A stretch of 64,000 nt of DNA from a bacterium (lineage in GTDB: Bacteria > DRYD01). This document shows positions 28,261 to 38,476 of this stretch, piece after piece (position 1 is the stretch's first letter; each line of letters starts with the position of its first letter). The position numbers were made by a program, and so were the translations under genes. The stretch is taken from assembly GCA_030549815.1 (NCBI GenBank), contig JAUQQQ010000003.1, positions 85,890 to 149,889 of the forward strand. The letters are read 5' to 3'. The notes beneath the pieces are model-generated. The model saw nothing but the letters and a program-made list of their open reading frames with translations, searched no databases and was not told the DNA's origin.

Positions 28261-29276
28261 GAGAAAGTGTTTTCACTAATTTTTATAAAGATTTGGGTGC
28301 TAAATTTGTTGATTTTTATGGATACTTTTGCCCTCTTTATTTTAGGGGAATATTTCAAGAAGTTTTAGATGTTAGAAATAATGTTGGAATTTTTGATTTA
28401 TTTCATATGGGTAGAATTTTTATCTATAAGAACAATAATTTAAAAAATTTACAATCTATACTTTCTCTAAAGATTGAGTCTATAAGGGAATACAAGAATA
28501 AGGGAAAAGCAAGGTATGCTCTAATTTTTAATGAGAAAGGAACTATTGAAGATGATGTTGTCATATATGATTATTATGATAAATTTTTTATGGTTTGTAA
28601 TGCTGCAAATAAGGAAAAAAATATGAATTTATTTAAAGAGTTATCATTAGATTTTAGTGATGTTAGTGATGATTTATTAATGATTGCAGTTCAGGGTCCC
28701 AAATCTGCTTTGCTGGTTCAAAAATTTTTTAATAAAGATCTAAGTGACTTATATTTTTATGAATATATTATAGAAGAGGGTTTAATTATTTCGAGAAGTG
28801 GTTATAGTGGGGAGGATGGTTTTGAAATTTATTCGCGGCCAAATATTCTTGAAGAATTTTTGATGTGGGTTATAAAAGAGAATGGGAATGTAATGTGTGG
28901 ATTGGGAGCAAGGGATACTTTGAGAATTGAAGTAGGGCTACCACTATATGGGAATGAAATTGATGATAAGACGACTCCTTTGGAAGCTAATCTTATGTGG
29001 GCAGTTAATGTTGAAAGGAACTTTACTAAGAACAAAGAACTGAGATATTTTGAAGTAGTTAATTCAAAGAAAATTCCTCGAAAAGGTAATGAGGTTTTTT
29101 ATAATGATGTTAGTATTGGCTATGTAACGAGTGGAACTTTTTCTCCTGTATTAAATAAACCTATTGGAATGCTATATATTACGAGGCCTGTTGATTTTGT
29201 AAGGGTTGGAGAAATAGAATTATCTTTGTCTACAAAGCCTTTGTTAAAAACTAATTATTATAAGAGGTTGAAGTAG
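28257..29276 (+). CDS. GcvT-like aminomethyltransferase / folate-binding protein
   Basis: VRNNVGIFDLFHMGRI, GYSGEDGFEIYSRP, CGLGARDTLRIEVGLPLYGNEIDDKTTPLEANLMWAV, VTSGTFSPVLNKPIGM. Confidence 0.9.
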   Translation: MRESVFTNFYKDLGAKFVDFYGYFCPLYFRGIFQEVLDVRNNVGIFDLFHMGRIFIYKNNNLKNLQSILSLKIESIREYKNKGKARYALIFNEKGTIEDDVVIYDYYDKFFMVCNAANKEKNMNLFKELSLDFSDVSDDLLMIAVQGPKSALLVQKFFNKDLSDLYFYEYIIEEGLIISRSGYSGEDGFEIYSRPNILEEFLMWVIKENGNVMCGLGARDTLRIEVGLPLYGNEIDDKTTPLEANLMWAVNVERNFTKNKELRYFEVVNSKKIPRKGNEVFYNDVSIGYVTSGTFSPVLNKPIGMLYITRPVDFVRVGEIELSLSTKPLLKTNYYKRLK

Positions 29277-29277
29277 T

Positions 29278-32200
29278 ATGGATGAAATAAAGGCTATAGA
29301 GGAAAAGATAAAAACTGATATAAATTCAGTGGATCCTTCGTTGATATATAAAGTTGCAAATTATTATTTTACTAATCACAATTTGGATGAGGCTTTAAAG
29401 TATTATAATTTGTTGCTTAAGGTTGATCCTAATCATAAGATGGGTTTGTTTGAATTGGGAAGTATTTATTCGAATATTGGTAATTTAAATGAGGCTATAA
29501 ATTTGTGGCAGAAAGTTATTTCTCTTGATCCTCATTTTACAAGGGCTCATTTTAATTTGGCTCTTGCTTATTCTAAGCTAAAGAGGTATTCAGATGCTCT
29601 TTCTGAATTTCATATAACTCTTTCTTTAGTTAGGCAAAGTGGAGACCCTGTCGGGTTAGAGAAAAGAATATTACAGGAGATAAAAAGAATTCAAGAATTA
29701 CAAGCTAATATTGGTACTTCTGATTCTGTTCAGGATATAGAGACACAAAGACAATATGCTTTGATTTTGATGAAGAAAGGCGATTTAGATGGTGCTCTAC
29801 AGGCTTTTAAGGAAATTATTAAAATAGATAGCGATGATGTGGTTAGTTTACTTAATCTTGGAATTATATATTATAAGAAGAAGCAATATGAGGAGGCATT
29901 GGATTATTTAAGTAGAGTAATTGAAATAAAACCTGATGATTCTGATGCTTATTTTCATATCGCAAGTATTTATGAGGAAATGGGAGATTTAAAAATTGCT
30001 ATTGATTATTATAAAAAGGCTATTTCTTATAATCCTAATAACTATTTTTGGTATTATAGGATAGGCAGAATATTATATACATTGGGGGCTTATGATGAAG
30101 CTATTAAGTATTATAAAAAAGCAGTTGAATTAAATCCTTTGGATAATTATTCTCATAATAATTTAGGGATGGCTTATTTGGAGGCGGGTAATGTTACTGA
30201 GGCTATAAAACATTTTTTAAAGGCTATTTATCTGGACCCTAATGATTCGTATAGTTACTATAATTTGGCGAAAGCTTATGTTAAATTGGGGCAATTGAAC
30301 AAGGCTTACAAGAGTATTCAGAAGGCTATAGAGCTTGAGCAAAAACCGGTTTATTATTTAGAGGCTGCTAGGATTTTATACAAATTAAGAAATTATCGAG
30401 AATCTTTAGTTTTTGCGGTTAAGGCTACTGAAATGGATCCTAATCTCTACGATGCTTATATCCTCATTTCCAAACTCTATGCTGTTGCAAAGAAATATGA
30501 TGAAGGTATTGCTATACTTGAAAAGTTTGCTAATTTCCAAAGGATAAATTTGGTTTTGGAATTAGCTCAAATGTATTATATTAAAGGTGAAGTAGATAAA
30601 GCTATTGCTACTCTAAAGAGTATATTATCTAATGCTAATGAAAAAGATGAAGATATAGTTTGGGAAGCTACGAGAAGATTGATAAGAATATATTTAAGTA
30701 CGGGTAGTTATAATGAAGCATATGATTTTTGTAAAAATTTATTATCCAGAAAATTTTTAGATAAAGAAGATTACTTTTTGTTAATATCTGTATTTTTGAA
30801 GATAAAGAAATATCCTGAATTGTATAATATTTTATCGCATATTGATTTAGATAGCGAAGATGGTGATATAATTTTTTACTATGCTTATTGTGCTATAAAG
30901 ATTGGGTTGTTTGATGTAGCGAAGAAGTATTTAGAAAAGCTTTACAGTTCTTATTCTACTAAACTCCATATTGCTTACTATTATTTTTATTCCCTCTTGA
31001 AAAATGGGGATTATACTTTAGCGAGGGAGATATTTTCTAAAATAGAGCAGCAAGTTTTTTCTGATCCTTTGTCTTTCGATAATTTGTTCGAAAATTATAT
31101 AGAATTATTATTTGTTTTTAATGAATACGATTTGTTGTTTGAGAAATCGCTTTATTTTTTGAATTCTCAAAATGTTGAGTTTTCTCAAAAGCAAAGAATA
31201 TTATTTTATTTGTTTAAAAGTTTATATAATCAGAAGAAAATAGAAAAAATAATAGAATTTGAAAATTTTGTTGATTACTTTGATGAAAAGGTTAAATATA
31301 TTTTTCTTCTTTCTTTACTAATAAAGAAAGATTACAGTAGGTTAAATCAATTTATTTCTAATTTTCTTCATGACTTTGAGAAAGAAGAAGTTGATGAGAA
31401 TTATCTTTTTATTTTTATTATTTCTCTTTTAAAGCTTGGTTTTTTTGAGGAAGCAAAGAAATTAGCTAAGAAAATTGAAGGTAAAAATAAGATAATTGAT
31501 TTAAAGTTAAAAATGTTTATCGATGTTTATGAAAATAACTTAAATAATGCTGTTGATTTGATAAAAGAAAATCTTGAGGTTTTGTATAATTTTTATGTTA
31601 TTCTTGGAATTATCTTTGATTTTGTTAATCGGGAAGATATAAATAAAATATGGAATAATCTTCCTGATTTCTTGAAAGACATATGGGAAGTTTATTCGTT
31701 TAATTATTTAAAGATCAATGATGAAAATTTGAACAAATTTTGGAAGTTGGTTGAAAAGATTGAAAAGTATGTTAGTCAGTTTGAGTTTGTTGAAGATTTA
31801 TATTTGTTACCTGATAATATAGTAGTTTATTATCTATATAATCCTGCTCTTTTATTTTTGTACAAACTTACTAGTTTTGTTGATAACTATATGTTGTTTG
31901 AGGAGTGGAATAGAATTAATGTTTTCAGGGAAGTAAGTTTGAAAGAAAGAAAAAAAATATATGAAAAACTTAGTCTCATATTTGAGAAAGTTATTGGAAT
32001 ACATGGAAATTATTACATAACTTATCTGTATGCAAAGTATGCTCTTATTACTGGAGATTTAGATAAAGCTATTAGCTTCCTATTTGAGTCTCTTAATTAT
32101 GATAAATACTTTTATTCTGCAAGGTTTCTTTTAAGTTCTATTTATTATTTAAGAGAAATGTATGACTTAGCGATTGAGCAATTAATAGATATATATCACA

Positions 32201-33081
32201 ACGATAATGAAATTTTAAGATTTTTATTAGGTAAAAATTATATAGCTACTAAATCTTTTAAGCTTGCTGAAGAAGAGTTTAATTATCTTTATAAGAGATA
32301 TCCAAATAATTACATGTATTTATATTACAAGGTTTTGGCAAATGTATATATGATGAACATTAAAGCTGTTGAAGAATTAGAGAATTTGTTTAAGGAAGTC
32401 AGTAAGGTAAAAAGTAGCAAAGAATTTTTGGAGATTGCTTTATATTTGGCCTACATATATATACTTACAAAAAAATACAAGGAAGCTGAGCAAATTCTTT
32501 TAGATTTACTAAATACATTTAATAATAATGAACTTATTTATAAATATCTTGCTATAATATATATTTCTACGAATCAAATACCGAAGGTTTTAAATGTCTA
32601 TAACATGGGTATAAAGAATATACCTGATAGTTCAGATCTTTATTCACAGAGAGGAGTATTGTATTATAAGGCTAATAAATTAGATTTAGCAGAGAAGGAT
32701 TTTTTAAAGGCTTATGAACTTAATAGAATAGATTTTGTTGCGGTAAGTCATTTGGGATTAATCTGTTTAAAGAAGGATGATTATGTGTCTGCTTTGAATT
32801 ATTTTAAGGAAGCCATTTCGATTAAACCTTTAGCTTATGATGTTTATACAAATATAGGTAATGTCTATGAAAAGATGGGTAAAATAATAGAGGCAAAGGA
32901 GTATTTTGAAATGGCTTATGAACATAATCCATCTAATATACAAAACATAAAAAAATTGATAGAGATTTTGAAAAAATTATCTGATACTTTAAAGTTGCAA
33001 ATGATAAAAGAGGAAATAGAGAAAAATCCTTCTTTTGACCCCCAAATTAAATCTGAACTTATTTCCTTAATAGGAGGATAG
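29278..33081 (+). CDS. Large TPR-repeat protein, 1267 aa
   Basis: Many TPR units, e.g. AYFHIASIYEEMGDLKIAIDYYKKAISYNPNNYFWYYRIGRILYTLGAYDEAIKYYKKAVELNP. Confidence 0.93.
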   Translation: MDEIKAIEEKIKTDINSVDPSLIYKVANYYFTNHNLDEALKYYNLLLKVDPNHKMGLFELGSIYSNIGNLNEAINLWQKVISLDPHFTRAHFNLALAYSKLKRYSDALSEFHITLSLVRQSGDPVGLEKRILQEIKRIQELQANIGTSDSVQDIETQRQYALILMKKGDLDGALQAFKEIIKIDSDDVVSLLNLGIIYYKKKQYEEALDYLSRVIEIKPDDSDAYFHIASIYEEMGDLKIAIDYYKKAISYNPNNYFWYYRIGRILYTLGAYDEAIKYYKKAVELNPLDNYSHNNLGMAYLEAGNVTEAIKHFLKAIYLDPNDSYSYYNLAKAYVKLGQLNKAYKSIQKAIELEQKPVYYLEAARILYKLRNYRESLVFAVKATEMDPNLYDAYILISKLYAVAKKYDEGIAILEKFANFQRINLVLELAQMYYIKGEVDKAIATLKSILSNANEKDEDIVWEATRRLIRIYLSTGSYNEAYDFCKNLLSRKFLDKEDYFLLISVFLKIKKYPELYNILSHIDLDSEDGDIIFYYAYCAIKIGLFDVAKKYLEKLYSSYSTKLHIAYYYFYSLLKNGDYTLAREIFSKIEQQVFSDPLSFDNLFENYIELLFVFNEYDLLFEKSLYFLNSQNVEFSQKQRILFYLFKSLYNQKKIEKIIEFENFVDYFDEKVKYIFLLSLLIKKDYSRLNQFISNFLHDFEKEEVDENYLFIFIISLLKLGFFEEAKKLAKKIEGKNKIIDLKLKMFIDVYENNLNNAVDLIKENLEVLYNFYVILGIIFDFVNREDINKIWNNLPDFLKDIWEVYSFNYLKINDENLNKFWKLVEKIEKYVSQFEFVEDLYLLPDNIVVYYLYNPALLFLYKLTSFVDNYMLFEEWNRINVFREVSLKERKKIYEKLSLIFEKVIGIHGNYYITYLYAKYALITGDLDKAISFLFESLNYDKYFYSARFLLSSIYYLREMYDLAIEQLIDIYHNDNEILRFLLGKNYIATKSFKLAEEEFNYLYKRYPNNYMYLYYKVLANVYMMNIKAVEELENLFKEVSKVKSSKEFLEIALYLAYIYILTKKYKEAEQILLDLLNTFNNNELIYKYLAIIYISTNQIPKVLNVYNMGIKNIPDSSDLYSQRGVLYYKANKLDLAEKDFLKAYELNRIDFVAVSHLGLICLKKDDYVSALNYFKEAISIKPLAYDVYTNIGNVYEKMGKIIEAKEYFEMAYEHNPSNIQNIKKLIEILKKLSDTLKLQMIKEEIEKNPSFDPQIKSELISLIGG

Positions 33082-33087
33082 AAAAAT

Positions 33088-35667
33088 ATGGAAATGACTA
33101 TTAGCAAATTGTTTAGAGCAAAAAAAACTTACTTTTATTTAATTGAAGATTTTAAATCTATTAAAGATCTATATAGTATGTTAAATACTTTAATGAAGGC
33201 TCTTAATTTTGAAAGTTATGTATTTTCAGGATTAGAAGGTATAAAAGAGGCTCTGGGATATTTACCTATCTTATTAAATGTCCTATTTTTTTTATCTAAA
33301 GATGGAAATGATCTCTTTATAATTGATTATATAAATATTAATGATAAAATGGTTCTAATCCTTTATCATTATTCCAAAAATGATCAAAATGATATTGATT
33401 CTAAAATATCTATTATATTTGCTGAGATAGCAAAAAATTACAATATAACGTATAAATTAATTAATTTTTTTGAATATGGAGATAATAAATTAAGTAAATT
33501 TTTACTAAAAAATTTAAATCTAGAATTTTTAAAAACATTAAGAGAATACAGTTTTGATCGATCTAAGATTGACCTTGACAAATATTTTATCGATCCTTCT
33601 GTTTTTAAAGTTTCTCAATATGTTTTAAATGGTAGACAATCAGAATTAGGTATTGATGATATAAGATATATGAAAACTTTGGAAAAAAACAATTTCTTAA
33701 AAATTTTTATCATCTTTCGTTGTTCTTCTAATAATACTTCTATTTTTCAGATGAATAATTTAGATAATCTTGAAATTTTGTTAGAAAGCTTTAGGTGTCC
33801 TATTTGTTCTAAGAAATTGGCTGAGGAAAGTAAAGAAATAAATTTAACAATATCTCCTTTCTATGAGATATATTTCAAAAATTATATTTGGTTGAGAAAT
33901 GTTGTTTTTGATAATTTACTGTCATTTAATGTTAGGATTTATGAATATGATAATAATGTGTATTTGTTACAATTTTTTGATTTACCTATTCTTTTTGTGT
34001 TTTGTAATTACGAAAATTTGTTCAGTGCTTTTTCTTATTATAAAGATATGGAAATACTTAATTTGCCCCATGCTTTCTTTTGGGTTATAAATTATAACGA
34101 TGACCCTATTAATTATTCTATGCTTGATAAATTTTCAGGAAAGATATCTGTTATAAATATTAATAAGGATAGCTTAGTTAAAGAAAAATTTGAGAGTATT
34201 ATTGAACAATTAAAAGAAAAAATAAAATATTTATATAGCATGAAACAGTTGGAAAATATTACTCTCTTTATTAATTATTCTCAAATGTTTGAACATGATT
34301 TTCAATTTGAAGAAAAGGAAAGAATAGAAGTTTCACAAGAAATAGAAAAAGCAGAAACAAAAGAGGAAATAGTAGAATTCTTTGAAGAAAAAGTTGGTGA
34401 TAAGATAGAGGATAAAAAAGAAATGAATATGCAACAAGATGTAAAGGAATTAAAATCCGAATTAGTTGATTTGATAGAAATGAAAAAGGAAGATCAAGAA
34501 ATGAAAACCGAAGAATTAATATTAGAGGAACCATATGAGTTGGGAAACGGACCAATAATGGAAGAAAAGGTAAAGCCATTAGAAATAATAGATATTGAAA
34601 ATAAAAAGGAAAGTAATGTTATACAAAGGGAGGAATCCTCTTCTATTGAGTATTTTGAAGAATTATTACCTCAACAAATGCAAGATTTGACTCAAGATAA
34701 ACTTCAACAAGATGAATCTATTGAAATGGTAGAGGAAACTAAAAATACAGAGATTCAAAATATAATTGAGGAAATAGATAATATTCTGGATAATACTTTT
34801 GAAAATGAAAGTCAAAATATTGCTGTTTCTGATATCCATAATAAGAGTAAAGTGGCTTTGGAGGAAACCGGGGTTATATCTCTTGATGAGTTATTAAAAC
34901 AAGTAAAAACTGATTTTAAAAATACACTAGAAAAAGATCTTGCTTTCAAAGATTTTACATCTGTATTTTATCATCTGTTGGCTGGGATGAGTAAAGAAAA
35001 ATTGGCTTTCTTACCAAAGAATATAGCTTTCTTTAACCAAAAAATGGCTTCTGAATTTATTGAGTACTATGTTTTAATCTATAGCCCAAGAGGCGTTAAT
35101 ATGGAACCAAAGAATGAAATGTTGTTTATGACTGTTTATCAACCTATATTAAATTCTATTTATTTAATGAAAGATTATTATCTTGATGATAGAGAAGTTT
35201 ATAACTTTTTCATTAATCGTGATTCTTTATTTTTTAATTTACTTTTTAATGCTGCTCCAAATATTATTTGCTCTTCTTTTGTCATAAAGTCAATGATTAA
35301 TGGTGAAGTAATATCAAGTTATCCTGCTGAATTAAGAGAATTTAAGATAGATATTATTCGTCGAATAGAGGAAAATCTAAATAATTTGAAACTTAGTAAT
35401 GCTATTGAAAATTTTGGTATTTTTGATCTTGATTTTGAGCCATTGATAGAAAGTGATATAAAACCTTCTGTTGTATCTAAAACTTTTGATTATTATCAAT
35501 TATTTGCTAATTATCAGCCGTATGTTTGGGGATTTGGTAAAAAAGATGAGGGATTATTCATTGCTTTTAGATATAGGAATGCTTTAATTTTAGTAAATAA
35601 AAAAGATTTCTCTTATAATGATTTAATTAGTTTATATAATGGATTGTATCTATTAGAAATACTGTGA
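33088..35667 (+). CDS. Hypothetical 859-aa protein with CPIC half-zinc-ribbon and long acidic/charged linker
   Basis: FRCPICSKKL; Glu/Lys-rich linker about 410-600; folded C-terminal domain. Confidence 0.75.
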   Translation: MEMTISKLFRAKKTYFYLIEDFKSIKDLYSMLNTLMKALNFESYVFSGLEGIKEALGYLPILLNVLFFLSKDGNDLFIIDYININDKMVLILYHYSKNDQNDIDSKISIIFAEIAKNYNITYKLINFFEYGDNKLSKFLLKNLNLEFLKTLREYSFDRSKIDLDKYFIDPSVFKVSQYVLNGRQSELGIDDIRYMKTLEKNNFLKIFIIFRCSSNNTSIFQMNNLDNLEILLESFRCPICSKKLAEESKEINLTISPFYEIYFKNYIWLRNVVFDNLLSFNVRIYEYDNNVYLLQFFDLPILFVFCNYENLFSAFSYYKDMEILNLPHAFFWVINYNDDPINYSMLDKFSGKISVININKDSLVKEKFESIIEQLKEKIKYLYSMKQLENITLFINYSQMFEHDFQFEEKERIEVSQEIEKAETKEEIVEFFEEKVGDKIEDKKEMNMQQDVKELKSELVDLIEMKKEDQEMKTEELILEEPYELGNGPIMEEKVKPLEIIDIENKKESNVIQREESSSIEYFEELLPQQMQDLTQDKLQQDESIEMVEETKNTEIQNIIEEIDNILDNTFENESQNIAVSDIHNKSKVALEETGVISLDELLKQVKTDFKNTLEKDLAFKDFTSVFYHLLAGMSKEKLAFLPKNIAFFNQKMASEFIEYYVLIYSPRGVNMEPKNEMLFMTVYQPILNSIYLMKDYYLDDREVYNFFINRDSLFFNLLFNAAPNIICSSFVIKSMINGEVISSYPAELREFKIDIIRRIEENLNNLKLSNAIENFGIFDLDFEPLIESDIKPSVVSKTFDYYQLFANYQPYVWGFGKKDEGLFIAFRYRNALILVNKKDFSYNDLISLYNGLYLLEIL

Positions 35668-35681
35668 AGGTGGTGAAAGAA

Positions 35682-36068
35682 ATGGGAATAAATAATTTTG
35701 AAGGAACGGTGGCTTACTTTGTCATATCCAGGTTAGCAGGAGGTGAAATATTAGAAAATTATACAAAAGATGAAACTTCTTTGCAACCTTTGCTGGAATA
35801 TTCACTAAGTTACCTTGAAAATTTTGAAACATTAAAAAATGATGCTGCTAATTGGGAACAAAATATTTCTCAACATTCGAATTCCATTAAAGTAGGAAAG
35901 TTGAATCAAGTTAGTTTTTTTTATCAAAATCTAAAAGTTTTCTTTGTTGAAATAAAAGAGGATGATATATTTGTTGTTGGATTTTTCAATAATAATTATC
36001 CTGATGGTATTATTAAACTTTTTTGGAAAGAATACATAGATTATGTCAGACAAAATTATAGTTTCTAA
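35682..36068 (+). CDS. Small protein of unknown function, possibly roadblock/LC7-like
   Basis: ATG 35682 preceded by AAGGTGGTGAAAG; fold suggestion is weak, from length and strand pattern only. Confidence 0.55.
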   Translation: MGINNFEGTVAYFVISRLAGGEILENYTKDETSLQPLLEYSLSYLENFETLKNDAANWEQNISQHSNSIKVGKLNQVSFFYQNLKVFFVEIKEDDIFVVGFFNNNYPDGIIKLFWKEYIDYVRQNYSF

Positions 36069-36573
36069 CATGGATATAAAAAGTGTCAGAGAATTGCTAA
36101 TAAAGGCTACGGGTGGTAAGTTTAGGCTTAGCGATAAAGAATCTTTTGAAAAAAACGTAGAAAAAGTAAAGTTAAGTGCATCAGATTTCTATGTATTTGA
36201 AATTAATGAAGACAAAGATATATTTAATATCAGACACAAGTTACAAGAGTTAATAAAAAATAGTTTTCAAATTGAAGAAAAAAAGCTTTATAATATTTTA
36301 CTTGTATTTACTGAATTAGCTACTAACATTATAAAACATGCTATTAAAGGAGTGGTCGAGGTTTATATTTCTAAAGAAGGCATATATATACTTTTTAGGG
36401 ACCAGGGAGAGGGAATTGATATAGAGAAAATACCTTACATAGCTCTTTCTAATTATTCAAGTATGGAAGATTCTTTAGGATTTGGTTTTACTATTTGTAT
36501 TAATATGTGTGATTCTATTGATATGGAAACAAGTAAGGAAGGAACTAATATATTGGTGTACATAAGGATATGA
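36043..36573 (+). CDS. Anti-sigma-factor-type HATPase (RsbW/RsbT-like)
   Basis: LLVFTELATNIIKHAIKG (N-box), LFRDQGEGIDIEKIP (G1), SLGFGFTICINMCDSIDMETSKEGTNILVYI. Confidence 0.88.
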   Translation: MSDKIIVSNMDIKSVRELLIKATGGKFRLSDKESFEKNVEKVKLSASDFYVFEINEDKDIFNIRHKLQELIKNSFQIEEKKLYNILLVFTELATNIIKHAIKGVVEVYISKEGIYILFRDQGEGIDIEKIPYIALSNYSSMEDSLGFGFTICINMCDSIDMETSKEGTNILVYIRI

Positions 36574-37286
36574 TATATGTTGATGAAAAAAAGTTAAAAC
36601 AAATAGATATTTCTAAATTACCAGGTCATATTGCTTTTATAATGGATGGAAATAGGAGGTGGGCTAAAATAAATAATTTACCTGCTTTTGTTGGGCATAA
36701 AAAAGGGTTTTCCAATTTTAAAAATATAATTTTCTTTTGTAAAGGTATTGGAATAAAGGAATTATCATTTTTTGCGTTTTCTAAAGAAAACTGGCAGAGA
36801 AGTTCAGAAGAAGTTAGTTTTCTTTTTGATTTGATGGTTTTTTATACTTACAGAGAAATTTCAAGAATAATAGAGGAAGGTATTAGAATAAGGATAATCG
36901 GGGATAAAGAAAGTTTGCCACACAAAGTAAGAGAAGCTTTTGAAAAGATAGAAAAAGAAAGTGAAGGATGCAAAAATATGATTGTCAATGTTATGATAAA
37001 TTACTCGGGCCAATATGATGTTTTACAAGCTGTAAAAAAAATTGTTGAAAAAGGTTATAAATCTAATGAAATCAGTATTGATTTAATTCAATCATTTTTG
37101 TTAATAAATTCGCCGGATTTGTTAATAAGGACAGGTGGAGAAATCAGGATAAGTAATTTTATGCTTTTTCAAATTGCTTATACTGAGCTTTATTTTTCTG
37201 AAAAAATGTGGCCAGATTTTGAAATTGATGACCTTATTGAATCTATCATAGAATACCAAAAAAGAGAGAGAAGATGGGGAAAATAG
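36570..37286 (+). CDS. uppS: Isoprenyl (undecaprenyl) diphosphate synthase
   Basis: HIAFIMDGNRRWAK, FAFSKENWQRSSEEV, RTGGEIRISNFMLFQIAYTELYF. Confidence 0.96.
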   Translation: MIYVDEKKLKQIDISKLPGHIAFIMDGNRRWAKINNLPAFVGHKKGFSNFKNIIFFCKGIGIKELSFFAFSKENWQRSSEEVSFLFDLMVFYTYREISRIIEEGIRIRIIGDKESLPHKVREAFEKIEKESEGCKNMIVNVMINYSGQYDVLQAVKKIVEKGYKSNEISIDLIQSFLLINSPDLLIRTGGEIRISNFMLFQIAYTELYFSEKMWPDFEIDDLIESIIEYQKRERRWGK

Positions 37287-38476
37287 TAGTTTTACATTTC
37301 TCAGATTGCTTCTATCCAAGAATTAATGGAGTAACTGTAGCAATAGAGTCTATATCTTTTGCTTTGAAAAATAAAGATATTGATAGTATTATTTTAGCTC
37401 CATCTTATGAAGATGTTGAAACTATAAAAATTGAAGAATTACAAGGGATGGATATTATTAGAATTCCCTCTAAAAGATTTATATTTAACCCTGAGGATAG
37501 ATTTATGTCACCATTCTTAGTTGATGAAATTTATAATGAAATTAGTAACAAAATCAGTAATTATTCAACTGTGGTTTTTCTTTTCCATAATATTATGAAC
37601 AGTTTTGTTATTGGTTACTTTTTGTATAAAAAACTAAAGAACTCAATCAATTTAAAGAAATCAACTAATTCTAAGATTATAAAAATTGGATATTACCATA
37701 CTTTTTGGGAATATTATCTCCATTATATTCCTCTTCCTAAATTTTTGCTTCTTAAAACTCTTGATTTGGTAGAAGGTATATTTTTTAGTAAAATGGATTA
37801 TATATTTGTTGCTAATGAGTATGTTGGTATTAAAATAAGTGAGAGGTACGGTTTGAATGGTAAGGTCTTGATTAATCCTTTACCTTTGAATAAAATATTT
37901 TTTGATGATTGTGATGTTTCTCAAAATTTAGATCATTATCTATGTAAAAAATACTTATTGTATGTTGGTAGGTTAGGTAAAGAAAAAAATTTATATTTCC
38001 TATTGGATGTTTTTTATGAGATTTCAAAAAAAGATGATAGTATTTTGTTATATATTATTGGTGATGGACCTGAAAAAAAGAATTTGGTGTATTATTCTGA
38101 AAAGTTAGGTATAAAGGAAAGAGTTGTTTTTTGGGGATATCTGAACCAAGAAGAAATAAAAAAATTTTATAAATTTTCCACAGGAGTTATTTTTACATCA
38201 AAAACTGAAACATTAGGATTGGTTGTTTTGGAGGCAATGGCTTGCCAATCGGTTATATTTACCCTCAATACTCCTCCCTTTAATTACTATATTAGGAGCG
38301 GGTACAACGGATTTTTAATCGAAGAAGATAAAGAACGTTTCGCTAACAAAATTTTGGATGTTATACATGATCAAAATTTAATTAAAAGAGTAAAAGAAAA
38401 TGTTTCTTCATATTTTCAAACTTTTCATCCAGATAATTTTGTGAACAAAATGATTAGTTTGATAGGTGGATTATGA
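37274..38476 (+). CDS. Glycosyltransferase family 4
   Basis: FSDCFYPRINGVTVAIESI, YVGRLGKEKNLYFLLDVF, GVIFTSKTETLGLVVLEAMACQ. Confidence 0.92.
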   Translation: MGKIVVLHFSDCFYPRINGVTVAIESISFALKNKDIDSIILAPSYEDVETIKIEELQGMDIIRIPSKRFIFNPEDRFMSPFLVDEIYNEISNKISNYSTVVFLFHNIMNSFVIGYFLYKKLKNSINLKKSTNSKIIKIGYYHTFWEYYLHYIPLPKFLLLKTLDLVEGIFFSKMDYIFVANEYVGIKISERYGLNGKVLINPLPLNKIFFDDCDVSQNLDHYLCKKYLLYVGRLGKEKNLYFLLDVFYEISKKDDSILLYIIGDGPEKKNLVYYSEKLGIKERVVFWGYLNQEEIKKFYKFSTGVIFTSKTETLGLVVLEAMACQSVIFTLNTPPFNYYIRSGYNGFLIEEDKERFANKILDVIHDQNLIKRVKENVSSYFQTFHPDNFVNKMISLIGGL

